Shown here piece by piece: positions 1 to 10,109 of a DNA stretch of 64,000 nt; position 1 is the first letter of the stretch; each line of letters opens with the position of its first letter. This DNA is from Actinernus sp. WN-2022 (lineage: Eukaryota; Cnidaria; Anthozoa; Actiniaria; Actinernidae), in NCBI GenBank assembly GCA_030867875.1, contig JAOWCC010000064.1, forward strand, positions 33,874,802 to 33,938,801, in the 5' to 3' direction. The translations under genes were made by a program, and so were the position numbers. The notes below the pieces were generated by a model. It was given only the letters and a program-made list of their open reading frames with translations, did not search any database and was not told the DNA's origin.

Positions 1-193
1 TAGTATATACCACACCAGTGAATATGACTTTTCGCGCGCTCTGATTGGCTACTCAAACAGTGAATATGATTTCATATTCACCTCCGAGTGAAGTGCTCAG
101 CGATCACTTCGCGCGAGTTTTTGTCCATTTGACAGAAAATAAAATAACTATTTGGTGCTGACTATTCACCTCAGTGTCGGTGAATAATTGTTA
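1..193. repeat. MITE-like repeat, copy 1 (deleted form)
   Basis: The stretch beginning TAGTATATACCACACCAGTG matches, in reverse complement, the segment ending near 53227, including its interior (TTTGTCCATTTGA, ATAAAATAACT) and its end (GGTGAATAATTGT). This copy lacks about 100 bp present in the middle of the other one. It has no coding capacity, so it is a non-autonomous DNA element. The window starts at or inside its left end. Confidence 0.7.
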
Positions 194-328
194 ATTATCT
201 TAGGAAGATCTTAGGAATCTTACCAGGAGGTTCGTAAGTTGTTCGTTTAGTATCGACGTCGATAGCACGAGCTGTTGCTGAAATGAGTAAAAATTAAATA
301 TATTAGTTTGAACAAATGCGTGTTGAAT

Positions 329-590
329 AGGCCTTTTGCAGGAAACGGTCACGTGCTGACATAATACTTCATTAACGAATGAATTGAGCTCGTGATCCCC
401 ATGGGAAAGGCGTTGCCATGGAGCGCAAGCTATCTTTAAAAACGCTGTTTTAGAAATGGAGGTGGAAAATAGCATTTACAAACAGGTTTTGCTAATAACA
501 CTACCGATCTCGTACAAGTGCCTTTAAATATATGAATTTATATTTTTGCCCTCCAGTACAACCACGTGATTGCAATCCTGCAAAAGGTCC
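329..590. repeat. MITE family 'TTTTGCAGG', copy 1
   Basis: The ends are inverted repeats: GGCCTTTTGCAGG on the left and the complement of CCTGCAAAAGGTCC on the right. The interior (GAATGAATTGAGCTCGTGAT, TAGCATTTACAAAC) recurs at 37681-37921, 57250-57510 and 58873-59172. The open frame across it looks conserved between copies only because the repeat itself is conserved. Confidence 0.75.
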
Positions 591-1469
591 ATTGCAGCAA
601 TTGCCCTATATCATGATGACGTCACGGCTTGTTTATGAGGGGGACAGAATCGACTTGAACAATAGAATTTTGAACTAAATCTGCTCCGCTGAGGAAAATT
701 TAATTGTCTGGTTTCCAGATATCAGCTGTATCAATGTTTATCCCACAATATTTACCGTATTTGGTGGCTGTTACCGCTATTCTACGTTCTACAAAATGCA
801 TTTGATAGCGATTTCCTTTGTGGGAGGGTAGATTGCGTAAGGTATATAGTAACATCTTTTCTGTCAGCAGAACGTACCTGTGGTGAACACATCCTTTCGC
901 TCTCCGTTCTGTCGAGTGACGTCATCGAGTAGGACCTGTCGTAGTCATCACTAGGCCCAGGACTCAGTACGTCACTCACGGCCACTGTCAGACGATTTGC
1001 TGCACGAAAAAAGGAAGACGACAAGTCAATCAGAGAACATTTGAGAAATACGAAAATTGGCATTCAAAGGTAAAGAGGCAACGTCAAATAAAGTTACCTT
1101 GTAAAATGGCGGCCAGAATCAAATCCCTTGAAACAGAAAAAGGAAATTTAAGCCGATTTAATAAATCATAACGAAAGGAAGTGCGAAAAGAGTAAGTGAA
1201 AAAAATGCACATCAAGTTCGCAATATGTGTTGGCTGATCTGCTTGCGTTTAACCATAGTTAATAGAGTGGAATGGTTAGGAAACCCGGCAAACTTCAAAG
1301 GGGCTAACAAAGGCGCTGTGATTTTGGTTGGAAGGGGGTAAGACAAACGATTGTCCACGGTCTTAGTTCATTAGCGTCCCATGAACGACTGAACCCACAC
1401 GTTTCTATTGGCTGATTTACTTATTGTTACTTTGGCTCTGTTTCCTTTGTTCTACTAAGACCAATATTT

Positions 1470-1590
1470 ACTCCCTTGCTATCTTTGTCCTATAGACTCC
1501 CCTTGCATATTAACAATGCTTTAACACATATCTCCTTGTATATTATCAATGCTTTAACACATATTCCTCTTGCACATATTCCCCATGTCT
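1470..1590. repeat. Short degenerate tandem duplication
   Basis: Phrases such as CAATGCTTTAACACATAT, each preceded by TTGYATATTA, occur twice about 40 bp apart, with a decayed third copy. From 590 to 1640 I see nothing else: no spliced exon, no long inverted repeat. Confidence 0.5.
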
Positions 1591-1676
1591 GTTACTTAAA
1601 ACTACTGACATACTTTTTATCTACAGTGAATTAACATGAAAGAAGATAGAAAAAAAACCCGGAAATTGTTACGACA

Positions 1677-1744
1677 CGTAATCGAAATCGAACCCTCGCT
1701 CTCTTGGCTTCTCGTCCTCTGTACTAACCACTACACTAAAATCT
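1677..1744 (-). other. tRNA-like fragment (possible SINE head)
   Basis: The reverse complement has an A-box-like TAGTGTAGTGGTTAGTAC and a B-box-like GGTTCGATTTC at tRNA-like spacing. The acceptor arms do not pair well and no CCA-proximal structure is seen. It is more likely a tRNA-derived SINE relic than a working tRNA gene. Confidence 0.35.
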
Positions 1745-1892
1745 ACGTTGGATGAAAGAATCGAAACAAAAAAAACAATAGCAAGCCTTGCGAACAGTAA
1801 TGTTATGCAACTATGCACTAGGCAAACAATGATCCTAATGATTTATGAAAAAAAGATATTGTTATTGCGTAGCACGAGAAAACCTCGCCATT

Positions 1893-2027
1893 GTGAAAAT
1901 AAGCATTTATTGGCCTTCCGCTCGGGGGTATGGGATTTATTCACCTCGGGTTCCGCCCTCGCGCTGCGGCCTCGTGCGGAACCCTCGGTGAATAAAACCC
2001 ATACCACCTCGCTCCAGGCCAATATCC
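1893..2027. repeat. Foldback hairpin element
   Basis: Imperfect arms (ATTGGCCTTCCGCTCGGGGG and the complement of CTCCAGGCCAAT) flank a CTCGGGTTCCGC / GCGGAACCCTCGG core. The leading phrase GAGAAAACCTCGCCA recurs at about 11988, where a second CTCGG-type hairpin lies. They are probably related non-autonomous elements. Confidence 0.6.
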
Positions 2028-2154
2028 TTACATATTCCAATATCTATTCTTGGCTTTCACCCACGTGACCCGGCCTTGACAACGGTTGCTATCCGCCATA
2101 TTTGTGCCCCTCGACCCGTAAACAAAGACGCGAAGTGAGAGGATTTAGTCGAAT

Positions 2155-3046
2155 ATGGTTCACTGTATTATCGTTGGTTGCGGGTCGAAAAGCGGCAAAC
2201 ATAAGCTATATTTTGCTTCAATACCTAAAGTAAGCACTCATCAAGGCGAAGAGCACGAAAAACGAACGAGAGAACGCAGAAGATTGTGGATTTCGGCGAT
2301 CAGCCGCGGAGATACAGCTACTAAAAACATCCTCGAAAGCGAACGGGTATGTGGCCGTCACTTCGTTTCGGGGAAGCCTGCAGCTTCTTGGGATCGATAT
2401 GATGTTGACTGGGTACCCAGTCAGAACCTCGGCAAGAAAGAATATAAGGAAGCTGAGGCGAAAGAAAGTAGACAGAAAGAGACAGAAGCGAGAGCTGAGA
2501 GGACAAAAGAGCGCAAAAAGCGAATCGCAGAACAACAAGAGATAGAAGCCGCAGCGAAGAGAACGCAGTTGGATGTTGCTGGAGATCGTGTACGGGATAT
2601 TGAATTCATGGACGTTGGGAATGAACCTGAAGAGGTAGAAATGGATTTGGACCCGGAGCTAGAACCCATAGAACCGAAGGACGCCGAAACGCAAACCGAG
2701 GAATTGCAGTATGTGTTTAGAAGCGTGCCAACATATCGCGACTCAAAGATCGCTGAAACACAGACTGAAGAGTTTCAGTACATGTTTAGAAATCAGACTT
2801 ATCAAGCCCCAAACAAAGAATACTTCAACTCAGACGATAAAGTTAGATTTTATACCGGTCTCCCTTCATATGAAATACTTATGGTTGTGTTTGAACATGT
2901 TGCGCCCTATGTATCTCGTCGATCTCAGTGTCTGGACAGCTTCCAGGAATTTATCATGGTTGTGATGAAACTGCGGCTAAACATGCCTTTCCAAGATCTG
3001 GCCTACCGGTTTCTAGTTTCCCTTTCTACTGTTTCAAGGATATTTA
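2155..3046 (+). pseudogene. THAP-domain DDE transposase, N-terminal part
   Basis: The frame opens with an AUG about 105 bp inside the transposon end. Residues 1-90 form a THAP zinc finger of C2CH type: C4, C9, then C66 and H69 in VCGRHFVSG, with W45 and the closing WVPS at 86-89. A Lys/Glu-rich coiled coil follows (about 95-135), then an acidic linker holding two copies of AETQTEExQYxFR (177-189 and 200-212). Residues 233-297 match the helix-turn-helix module that precedes DDE_Tnp_4 domains (TGLPSYE, MKLRLNMPFQDLAYRF, STVSRIF). The frame then runs into inserted DNA and stops at 3168. It continues in the 4190-4873 part. Expected role: end binding and cut-and-paste transposition in the nucleus. 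As it stands the gene is broken. Confidence 0.85.
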
Positions 3047-3708
3047 TAGACTTGCTACAAGTCGACCTCTTTTCAGTTGTCTTTTCCTCTGAGAACGAGC
3101 GCGAAGCGCGAGCTGAAGCGAGCGACGAAGTCGCGAGAGGACGACTTGTTTCACTTGTGAGGATTTGAATCTAATTAAATATTCTGGCGCGAAAGTTGAT
3201 TGACATATGTGATATGCACGTGCGCGTCCGTTGCCCGGGAAGCTATATTTACAACCATTACTGAAACAAATGTCTCAATGGACTGGAAGCAGCTGGATCA
3301 GCTCCCACAAAATCGTTTTGTAGAGTTGCACTGACTCCAAAATCAAAGGGATCTATTTGTTTGCAATGTGGTTGTTTTTGACAGAGTCACCACGCGAAAA
3401 TATAACCTTTTTCCTCGTTCGTTTATGTTTGAAACTAGCAGTAGACGTCTGGCGTCCCAAACCTTTGCAATTCGTCGGCAAACTAATTATTTTTAACCTT
3501 GATGTTGAAAACCTTTGATATGTCTTCTACCGACGTGCAACTCAGATTATGCCAAGAGACAGTTGTTGTCTTGCATCTCTCATAATTCTGAGCGTCCAAA
3601 ACTTGAACTTGAACCGACATTTATATGATTTAGCGCGTAGCGCGAAGGAAAATCTAGCTGAAAAGTTTCCAAACCTGAATCCCACTCGCTGAAACGTGAA
3701 GGCGGGAC

Positions 3709-4065
3709 ATGTCAAAGGTTGTCACAATCGCGGTTAAATTGCAGACAAGAGGAGAAAGTTATTTGACGGCTCTAATTTGCAAGAACCTCGACAGAATTCT
3801 TGAAATTTCCTGTGAACTCTGCCCAACTGGATCTGGGTTTTCATACTTATCGAACGTTATTTGCCGTTCTTGTTCGGAAAAGAATGTGACCTTATTGAAG
3901 AAAGTCGATAAAATAACTGAAAGTTTCAAGGCAGCTCAAGAAATAATTAGAAAACAGTCGTCAAGCGGTCATGACATCATGGCTAAATGCCCTATTTCTA
4001 TTGGACAGCATTGCTTACGTCACCGGTGGAAAAATCCACCGGTGAATTGGGCGCGAAACAGGTAG
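3709..4065 (+). CDS. Short Cys-rich ORF inside the 1.14 kb insertion
   Basis: An open frame of 118 codons with a TTG at its beginning, so the true start is unknown. The middle contains CELCPTGSG and, 12 residues on, ICRSCSEKN: two CxxC pairs as in a zinc-binding N-terminal module. A helical stretch (LLKKVDKITESFKAAQEII) follows. The last 30 codons run into the CACCGGTG hairpin and look non-coding. It may be the remnant first exon of a transposase. I do not recognise a family, and it may not be expressed. Confidence 0.35.
   Translation: MSKVVTIAVKLQTRGESYLTALICKNLDRILEISCELCPTGSGFSYLSNVICRSCSEKNVTLLKKVDKITESFKAAQEIIRKQSSSGHDIMAKCPISIGQHCLRHRWKNPPVNWARNR
4021..4044. repeat. Perfect hairpin, 10-bp stem and 4-nt loop
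   Basis: CACCGGTGGA, AAAA, TCCACCGGTG. It lies 145 bp from the right end of the inserted element and is followed by repeated GAGAAGTGAAAATC phrases. It is probably a subterminal structural feature of that element. Confidence 0.8.
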
Positions 4066-4189
4066 CAAAAGTCCCTTAAACCAGAGAAGTGAAAAAAAGT
4101 GAAAATCAACCAGAGAAGTGAAAATCTCGTTTTTAGAGAAGCGAATGTGGGAAATGAAAATCTCGTTTTAAGGGACTTTGAGAAAGTCT

Positions 4190-4873
4190 AGGATATTTAC
4201 TGCCTGGATTGTAGTCTTAGATACTAGATTGTCGTGTTTTGTTACATGGCCTGACAGAGAGAGCTTGTGGAAAACTATGCCTATGTGTTTTCAGTACACA
4301 TTTGGACGGAAAGTTACTGTTATTATTGACTGCTTTGAGGTGTTTGTGGAGAAACCTTCAAATCTAATGGCGCGTGCACAGACCTTTTCGTCATACAAGC
4401 ACCATAATACGATAAAAGTGCTTATTGGCATTACACCACAAGGATCCATCTCATTTGTATCAGAGGCTTGGGGTGGTCGCACATCTGACAAATTCCTGAC
4501 AGAGAACTGTGGTTTTTTGGACAAACTGGTACCAGGGGACACAGTGATGGCTGACAGGGGCTTTACCATTGCTGAAAGTGTTGGTTTAAAGCAAGGGAAG
4601 CTTGTTATACCAGCATTTACAAAAGGGAAAGCCCAGCTAGACCCAGTGGATGTAGAAAGGTCGAGGGGAATTGCGAATGTCAGGATTCACGTCGAAAGAG
4701 TGATTGGACTACTGCGCAGAAAGTACACTATTTTAGAAGGAATTATTCCCACAGACTACCTAGTTTGTCGTTCAACTGGACCTGCAGAGGTACAGGTACC
4801 TATAATTGACAGAATTATAACGGTATGCTCTGCTTTTGTAAATTTTTGTCCTCCAATTGTACCATTTGATTAG
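4190..4873 (+). pseudogene. THAP-domain DDE transposase, C-terminal catalytic part
   Basis: This resumes the transposase reading frame at the second copy of the 10-bp duplication (SRIF). The DDE_Tnp_4-type catalytic core is complete: first Asp in [10 protein letters not shown], second Asp in [10 protein letters not shown], Glu in [15 protein letters not shown]. Conserved signatures [24 protein letters not shown] and [11 protein letters not shown] are present. Together with 2155-3036 it would make a 521-residue protein, a normal length for the family. I see no stop or frameshift other than the insertion. It lies convergent to the 5881-8634 gene, about 1 kb away. Confidence 0.85.
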
Positions 4874-5880
4874 GATTTTTTTCAATTGTTCTAGTGTTAT
4901 AATATAATGTTTTATTATCCCACTAAACCTTGTATTCCAATCAGAAGTGAGAGAAATTTTCCTTATATCATGGACAGTTGCACAAGCATAACTATAACAA
5001 AAAAAGAAAAGATGGGGAAAAGTTTTGTGAAGAAACCAATGAATGGCTTCCCGGTGAAAACAAACTTCAAGTCAGTGGGATAATAATAAAATATTATAGT
5101 ACAATTGATGTTCTCTTCCGATAAATATCAGGGCTTCTCAACCTTGTCTCGCCAAAATACAAACCCTGTCTTGTCAAACCTGCCCTGATATTTCACTGAA
5201 GCAAACAAAAATTGCCCAGTATGTACACTCTGATTGGTTGAAAATCCAGGGAGGTACATGGCTGGCCTATTTCATAAAAGAAATTAGCACACATTTCTCA
5301 TTTTACCATAACATGATGTGAAAACTGGTTGAACGGCAAAAAACTGTGGAAATACTCACTCCCAAAGGGGCTCGTATTCCCACATAATTAGCCATTCTCC
5401 CATGATAATTTTATGTGTGGTACCATCACATGGTACATGGAAAAATGTGTGCTATTTCGTAAATAATAGTACAGAGAAATAGCAGCACAAGGTCTTTTTG
5501 TAGACAGACCCTGAGATCCAACTGTTAATTATAATAATAAATAATTCCACCTTCTTGCAGTAAAAACCAACTAAATAAAATAAAAATAAATGTACAATTA
5601 AAAGTAATTGTGGATTTTAGAATAAAACTATGGCTAATTCACAGGAGTACAAAAACTTTGTTCAGATGCCTATGTAACATAGAGTGCAAACAATATATCT
5701 GTGAAACATTAGTGCCACAAAATTGCACAAATTTGTACAATTTTGTAAATAGTCAATTTCGTCTAGACAGACAAATAGGTGAAAAATCAGCTAGGCATAA
5801 ACCACTAAATTGTACAAATGTGCAATTTGTATTTCACGGATATATCATTTGCACTCTATTCGAACCATTAACTATTTATA
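4874..5880. other. Intergenic spacer between the two convergent transposon genes
   Basis: AT-rich, with no supported ORF. It contains a short inverted pair (ATATCAGGGC near 5126 and GCCCTGATAT near 5182), and AATAAA-like signals on both strands that could end both transcripts. Confidence 0.5.
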
Positions 5881-8634
5881 CTAAAAGATGGGGAACATGC
5901 TAATTGATCCATTTTGCAAACATTGCAATAAATGTGGGCGCATTCTAGGGATATCAAATGTTACATGCCTTGGATCAGTTGCAAAAATTAAACACGTAGC
6001 AAATGCAATGGAAAAAACACCACAGTCGCTACCATTTCTCTGCTGCTGTACAGGTACATAGTCCAGTGAAACTAAATGTCCACCAAGCAAATCATTTGCC
6101 TGTTCTTCTATTTCCTGGCTAATAGCATCATCATAATAACTATCATAAAGGTTTACCATGCCAGGCAAACAACCCACAGAACTGATGCAAACCCAGTGAT
6201 CTGTACCAGAATGCAAAATCTGGATACATTCTGCTGAAACTACATCAAAGTTTCGCACGCGCCCTAGTGTTGGGCGCTGCAGTCCCTCAACTGATGGATT
6301 GACTTTCTGTAGTAGCACTTGTGCAGCTTGCACAATGTCACCAGAAAGCCAACCTCCAGGATCCCTGATAAGGTCATAATCAGCATCCACCAAATGTGCA
6401 AGAGTTCCAAATTTATCAATTGGTCCTGTTGTTTTGTTAGTAATGACAACATTGTCCTCATCACCGCTCGAATCACTCAACTCACCAGTAGCAGCCGACA
6501 CTGTCGGTGACGCAGAAGAAGTACAAGAAGTAGATGGCTTTGTCTTTTTCCCTTTGCAGGCCTTGCATTGCCATGTTGTTTTAGAATTATTGGGCATCCT
6601 TTTCAGCCCCAAACAACTAATATGGAAGTACCGTCCATGGTCACACCCAGTATTGTGACACTCAACCAATTTGTCTCCTGGAGATGGTTTTGCATTGCAG
6701 AGACAAATATTGGTGCAGAGCATGGCAGCCTGGTTCACTAGTGCTTTCCCTTTGGCTGATGTAGCCTTCCTGGCCACACGCTTAAACTCTGGTAGCCTGC
6801 TGCAGTGGGGACAGTACCAGGTATTCTTCATTGGTACTCCACTTATTGCCAAACATGCCTTGTGAAATCGTCCATAAGGGCACCCTGGGTTGCTACAGGA
6901 AACATCATCTGCACTGCTCTGCTCTCTGCAAAAGCAGATGCTATCAATCCCTGGAGCCTTTATGACCACATCGCACTTTCTTGTGTACCACCGGCCCAGG
7001 ATCTCAGGGAGAATGCATATTCTCCAGAACGATTGTAGTTTCACCATAACAGTACTTGTGTGTTCCATATCAGGACTAATTCGGTCGCATAGTAAATGGG
7101 CATTGCCCTCCACATCAAATGTACAAACAACAAAGTCACAGTATTTCCTCTCTGGAAGAGTAAATAACTGTTGCTGGACTTGATGGTAATAATTATGCGT
7201 TTTCTTCAACTTAAAGACCCCATCCACCTTTTCCAGACACGCACTCTTTTTATTGGCATACTCGTCAAAGTCATTATCGATTATAGAAACTGGACATTTG
7301 ATTTCCCCGCATCCCAATCCACAACAATCGCAAGACATAAAAAAGTCAGGTGTGGCATGGATAAAAGGGTACTGCTTATTGATAAACAGGCCACATCGCT
7401 GAATCTGAAAGTTAACATGATTTCCCTTCATGTGTGCCTCATAAGCCTTAATGGCAGGTTCCTCATATTTGCACCCATGCCTTGTCGCCTTTGTGTTCAC
7501 TTTGTACAAATGGGGGTAACAAATTGACTTCAGCAGTGATTGCGGCGGCTGTGCAAGGTTGCTGTGGAATACTGCGCCGCTAACAGATGCACCAATCCGT
7601 CCAGCTCGATGCCTAAAAAAGCCTGGACCCCTTGCTTGTGACCTTGTATCTTTCTCAACCGTCTCGATATCCTCATCAGAAATATTGACATGTACATCTA
7701 AACATTTGCGCAAAAGATCAGGATATTCGAGGTCTAAATTACTTGGTTCATAGAGATCCGTTAGTACTGGGACGTTGCGGCTTTTTGACACAAATTGATC
7801 GGCATGTTTCTTGACTAAACTTAACGCCACAGCCTTTGTTTTGCATTGGTTCAGCTTGTCATAAAATGTCACAATTTCCGCTGCTGAAACTTGAGGTGTC
7901 GGGGTTTGCTTTTGTGAACCAGTAGCACTAGTGGGTCGTTCTTGTGAGCTTATGCTTCCATCAAATGAATCTATTTCACTATCTATGTTTTCTTTCAGCT
8001 TTTTAGCCGAAGTAAAGTCGATGTCTTTTATCCTCGCATAAGAAACTTCGCTCACATAAGTTGGAAGCATCCATGTACACTTTACTTGCGTGCACGCTAA
8101 CTTCCTATTGATTCGTGTCCAACATTCAATGTAAAATAGAACGCTCGCAACATGCGAGCAAGATTCTGCCAACCCTGCTTTGCATCCTAAACAATGCACA
8201 GATAGAATGGTTCCATCAGTCCCGATTATTAGCCACACGTCCACAAGAGGGTCGTTCATTCGTTGTGAGTGTCTAATGCGCGCTACAACAACGTGCTTTC
8301 CGGCGATCACCTTCCCTTTTACCGAAGCCACAAAACCAGATACCACTTGATTGTATGCTTCCAAACTCTTGTAGTTCTTGAATTGGTCATTGGTGTAATA
8401 GCTTGTTTGGAGGACCAAATAACTGAACAAATCCGACTGTTCTACTGGCGGCAAACATTCGGGATCGAACTCATCGCTTGGGATAATGGCCGGGTCGATT
8501 CCTATCACCGAAATTTTCTCGAGATATCGCAGCTTAATGCGGCTTTCCAAGACCAAAGCATACTTGGAGAGCACTGGTATATTCTTGCTGTGCCTTTCTA
8601 GCTCGTCTTTCTTGATTTTCTCGGACGAATTCAT
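5881..8634 (-). CDS. SWIM - YqaJ nuclease - PHD - PHD - Ulp1-type protease fusion, transposon-encoded
   Basis: An intact frame of 917 codons from the AUG at 8634 ([18 protein letters not shown]). The frame stays open upstream to 8778 but passes through the transposon's terminal repeat, so I reject that start. An AUG at 8730 is the alternative. Residues are numbered from 8778. A SWIM finger lies at 196-209 (C196, C199, C207, H209). A YqaJ-type PD-(D/E)xK domain spans about 385-590 (RIGASVSG; D478 in HATPDFF; E492 and K494 in [16 protein letters not shown]). PHD 1 is at 615-659 and PHD 2 at 692-741, each with the C4HC3 pattern. A Ulp1/C48-type cysteine protease fold is at about 790-945, with H861 (HWV), D879, Q912 and C919 (NGSDCGVF). 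All catalytic residues are present. The predicted role is a nuclease with chromatin-reading and SUMO or ubiquitin-like deconjugating modules that assists transposition. The domain reading is by eye. The joint function is inference. Confidence 0.85.
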   Translation of the reverse strand: MNSSEKIKKDELERHSKNIPVLSKYALVLESRIKLRYLEKISVIGIDPAIIPSDEFDPECLPPVEQSDLFSYLVLQTSYYTNDQFKNYKSLEAYNQVVSGFVASVKGKVIAGKHVVVARIRHSQRMNDPLVDVWLIIGTDGTILSVHCLGCKAGLAESCSHVASVLFYIECWTRINRKLACTQVKCTWMLPTYVSEVSYARIKDIDFTSAKKLKENIDSEIDSFDGSISSQERPTSATGSQKQTPTPQVSAAEIVTFYDKLNQCKTKAVALSLVKKHADQFVSKSRNVPVLTDLYEPSNLDLEYPDLLRKCLDVHVNISDEDIETVEKDTRSQARGPGFFRHRAGRIGASVSGAVFHSNLAQPPQSLLKSICYPHLYKVNTKATRHGCKYEEPAIKAYEAHMKGNHVNFQIQRCGLFINKQYPFIHATPDFFMSCDCCGLGCGEIKCPVSIIDNDFDEYANKKSACLEKVDGVFKLKKTHNYYHQVQQQLFTLPERKYCDFVVCTFDVEGNAHLLCDRISPDMEHTSTVMVKLQSFWRICILPEILGRWYTRKCDVVIKAPGIDSICFCREQSSADDVSCSNPGCPYGRFHKACLAISGVPMKNTWYCPHCSRLPEFKRVARKATSAKGKALVNQAAMLCTNICLCNAKPSPGDKLVECHNTGCDHGRYFHISCLGLKRMPNNSKTTWQCKACKGKKTKPSTSCTSSASPTVSAATGELSDSSGDEDNVVITNKTTGPIDKFGTLAHLVDADYDLIRDPGGWLSGDIVQAAQVLLQKVNPSVEGLQRPTLGRVRNFDVVSAECIQILHSGTDHWVCISSVGCLPGMVNLYDSYYDDAISQEIEEQANDLLGGHLVSLDYVPVQQQRNGSDCGVFSIAFATCLIFATDPRHVTFDIPRMRPHLLQCLQNGSISMFPIF

Positions 8635-8766
8635 GCTTAATGTCGATAAAAACGGGAAAGTACTACAGAAGTGGCCTACGATCACAATAAATTTCACACT
8701 CTGAGGGGCACAAACATGGCGGCCGTCCATATTTGGAGAGGCCTGTGACGTCACGTGAAAGCCAAG

Positions 8767-9700
8767 ATGCACAGTCACGATTGAAAAAAGCGACCAAAGA
8801 CCTATAACAAAGAAGGTCGCTGGGTTTCATAACCATTCCAAACTATTTGCTATGGTTTACCACTGCTGAATTTGCTTTATAAACCTGAAGAAATACCAAT
8901 TGACAGTCGAGCAACCAGAAGCCAATTCAATAAAACTTTTACACACGTTTTTTTAGAAGCCTAGCCAATGTTTTCCGGCATGGAAACAATGACCATGTAC
9001 AAGTGGGCTCTGTGTGCGGGTAGCATATATTTAATTTGTGTAGAGCATATTACATGTTCATAAATAAACGGTAAAGGTAAAATTAACCTTATTTAACGTC
9101 GGTAACATGGAACAGTCTTGAAAGCTCTAGCAATGAGCTAATCAATCAGGCGGTTATTAATTGCATAACAATACAACTGTTTAGTTTATGTTGTCTTTTG
9201 CTAACAATACTTCATATACTCACCGAGCCTCTAATGGATCACAGTTCACGTGGCTCTACAGAAGAGAAAGGATTTGTTTACAAACCATATTGAAAGACTA
9301 AAAATCAAACATAACGTATGCTTTTTCTTAAACTCTATGCAAGGGTCTATGCAAAGCCCATTCAAGTTCTAGGGGGGTAGGGTTAGGAAGAATTGGTGGG
9401 AAAATATCCTCTGGCCTCAAAAAGGTGGGAAAGATTAAGTCATACTGATAGTACGCCATGATTTCTGATCCAGTTAATTTATAGCAGACTCATACGTTCT
9501 ACGACGCCTTTAAGTTACACACCTCACTAGACGAGACTCCAGAGGACATCGAAGAGCCCTGCAATAGATCCACAAACGATACCTGTTACATAAAACATTT
9601 CGGCATATTATCCCTAAACTTATCGACAGTTTAGTGATTGAACGAACTGTACCAATTGTGCAAGTAAATTCCTCCTCTTATTTCGCGATGGGTTCGGTTT
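8767..9700. other. No gene seen
   Basis: AT-rich sequence between the transposon and the next repeat cluster. No ORF, splice-bounded exon or long inverted repeat was supported. Confidence 0.5.
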
Positions 9701-9702
9701 TC

Positions 9703-9752
9703 TTTGTTATTCATAGGGCCTTATCTCCGATAAAGACCGGCTGAACAATAGA
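9703..9752 (+). repeat. Direct repeat left of the satellite region
   Basis: TTATTCATAGGGCCTTATCT and CGATAAAGACCG are repeated with few changes at 11778-11827, beyond the satellite. The two copies flank the 2 kb foldback plus satellite block in direct orientation. Both are followed by the phrase TATAAATGCAA. Confidence 0.65.
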
Positions 9753-9827
9753 TAACTGCTTATTATAAATGCAAGGGAATTGTATCTGTAATACAGATAC
9801 AACCCTTGCATTTGTAATGAGCAATTC

Positions 9828-10071
9828 AATAGGATATATTGTAGTTGAGTCTACGAATAGCAGTTTCAGCGGTATTGACCCAAACGCCTCACTTCAATGT
9901 AATGAAGCGCTATTTCAAACTGTGTATCTAAATGAGTCGTGCTTGTTTAGGAGGGTGTTGGTGTCGTGTAAGAATGATGGTTTCAATGGCGCTTCATTAC
10001 ATTGAAGTGAGGCGTTCGGGTCAATACCGCTGAAACTGCTATTCGTAGACTCAACTACAATATCTCCTATT
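9828..10071. repeat. Long, nearly perfect inverted repeat (83-bp arms)
   Basis: Arms 9828-9910 and 9989-10071 are reverse complements with only two mismatches (AATAGGATATATTG against AATAGGAGATATTG, and GACCCAAACG against GACCCGAACG). They are separated by a 78-bp spacer. Expected to extrude a cruciform or make a long RNA hairpin. The near-identity points to recent origin or ongoing arm correction. Confidence 0.85.
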
Positions 10072-10109
10072 CAACTCATCCTTTATTAAGGCAAGACCCA
10101 ATGTCACTC

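Larger units (their letters stand above)
3047..4189. mobile_element. 1.14 kb insertion in the transposase gene, 10-bp target duplication
   Basis: The 10 bp AGGATATTTA occurs at 3037-3046 and again at 4190-4199, directly flanking this segment. The ends are imperfect inverted repeats: AGACTTGCTACAAGTC on the left and the complement of GACTTTGAGAAAGTCT on the right. Deleting one duplication plus the insert removes 1,153 bp and joins the two transposase frames exactly in phase. If position 3047 belongs to the duplication it becomes 11 bp with one transition. The length of duplication fits Mutator-like elements better than hAT (8 bp). It carries a GCG-rich subterminal stem (3056-3150) and a perfect hairpin at 4021-4044. 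It lacks a transposase, so it is non-autonomous. Confidence 0.85.
2049..8766. mobile_element. Two-gene DNA transposon (ISL2EU-like) with THAP-DDE transposase and YqaJ-protease protein
   Basis: Both ends carry the inverted sequence CTTGGCTTTCAC, followed by ACGTGAC and, about 40 bp further in, ATTTGTGCCCCTC. The left end reads inward from 2049 and the right end reads inward from 8766. The 6.7 kb between them contains two convergent coding regions: a THAP/DDE_Tnp_4-type transposase on + (2155-4873, interrupted) and a long SWIM/YqaJ/PHD/Ulp1 protein on - (5881-8634). From memory, eukaryotic ISL2EU/IS4EU transposons encode a DDE transposase plus a YqaJ-type nuclease, so I assign it there by architecture. 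The target duplication is unclear: the 2 bp flanks are TT and AT. Confidence 0.8.

Noticed and set aside
200..475. Apparent small protein shared with 37466-37789
   Set aside because: Both frames lie on the same MITE family. The similarity reflects the repeat, not coding constraint.
8635..8778. Longer N terminus of the YqaJ-protease protein
   Set aside because: The frame's upstream limit begins with GTG and runs through the transposon's terminal repeat. The AUG at 8634 is a better start.
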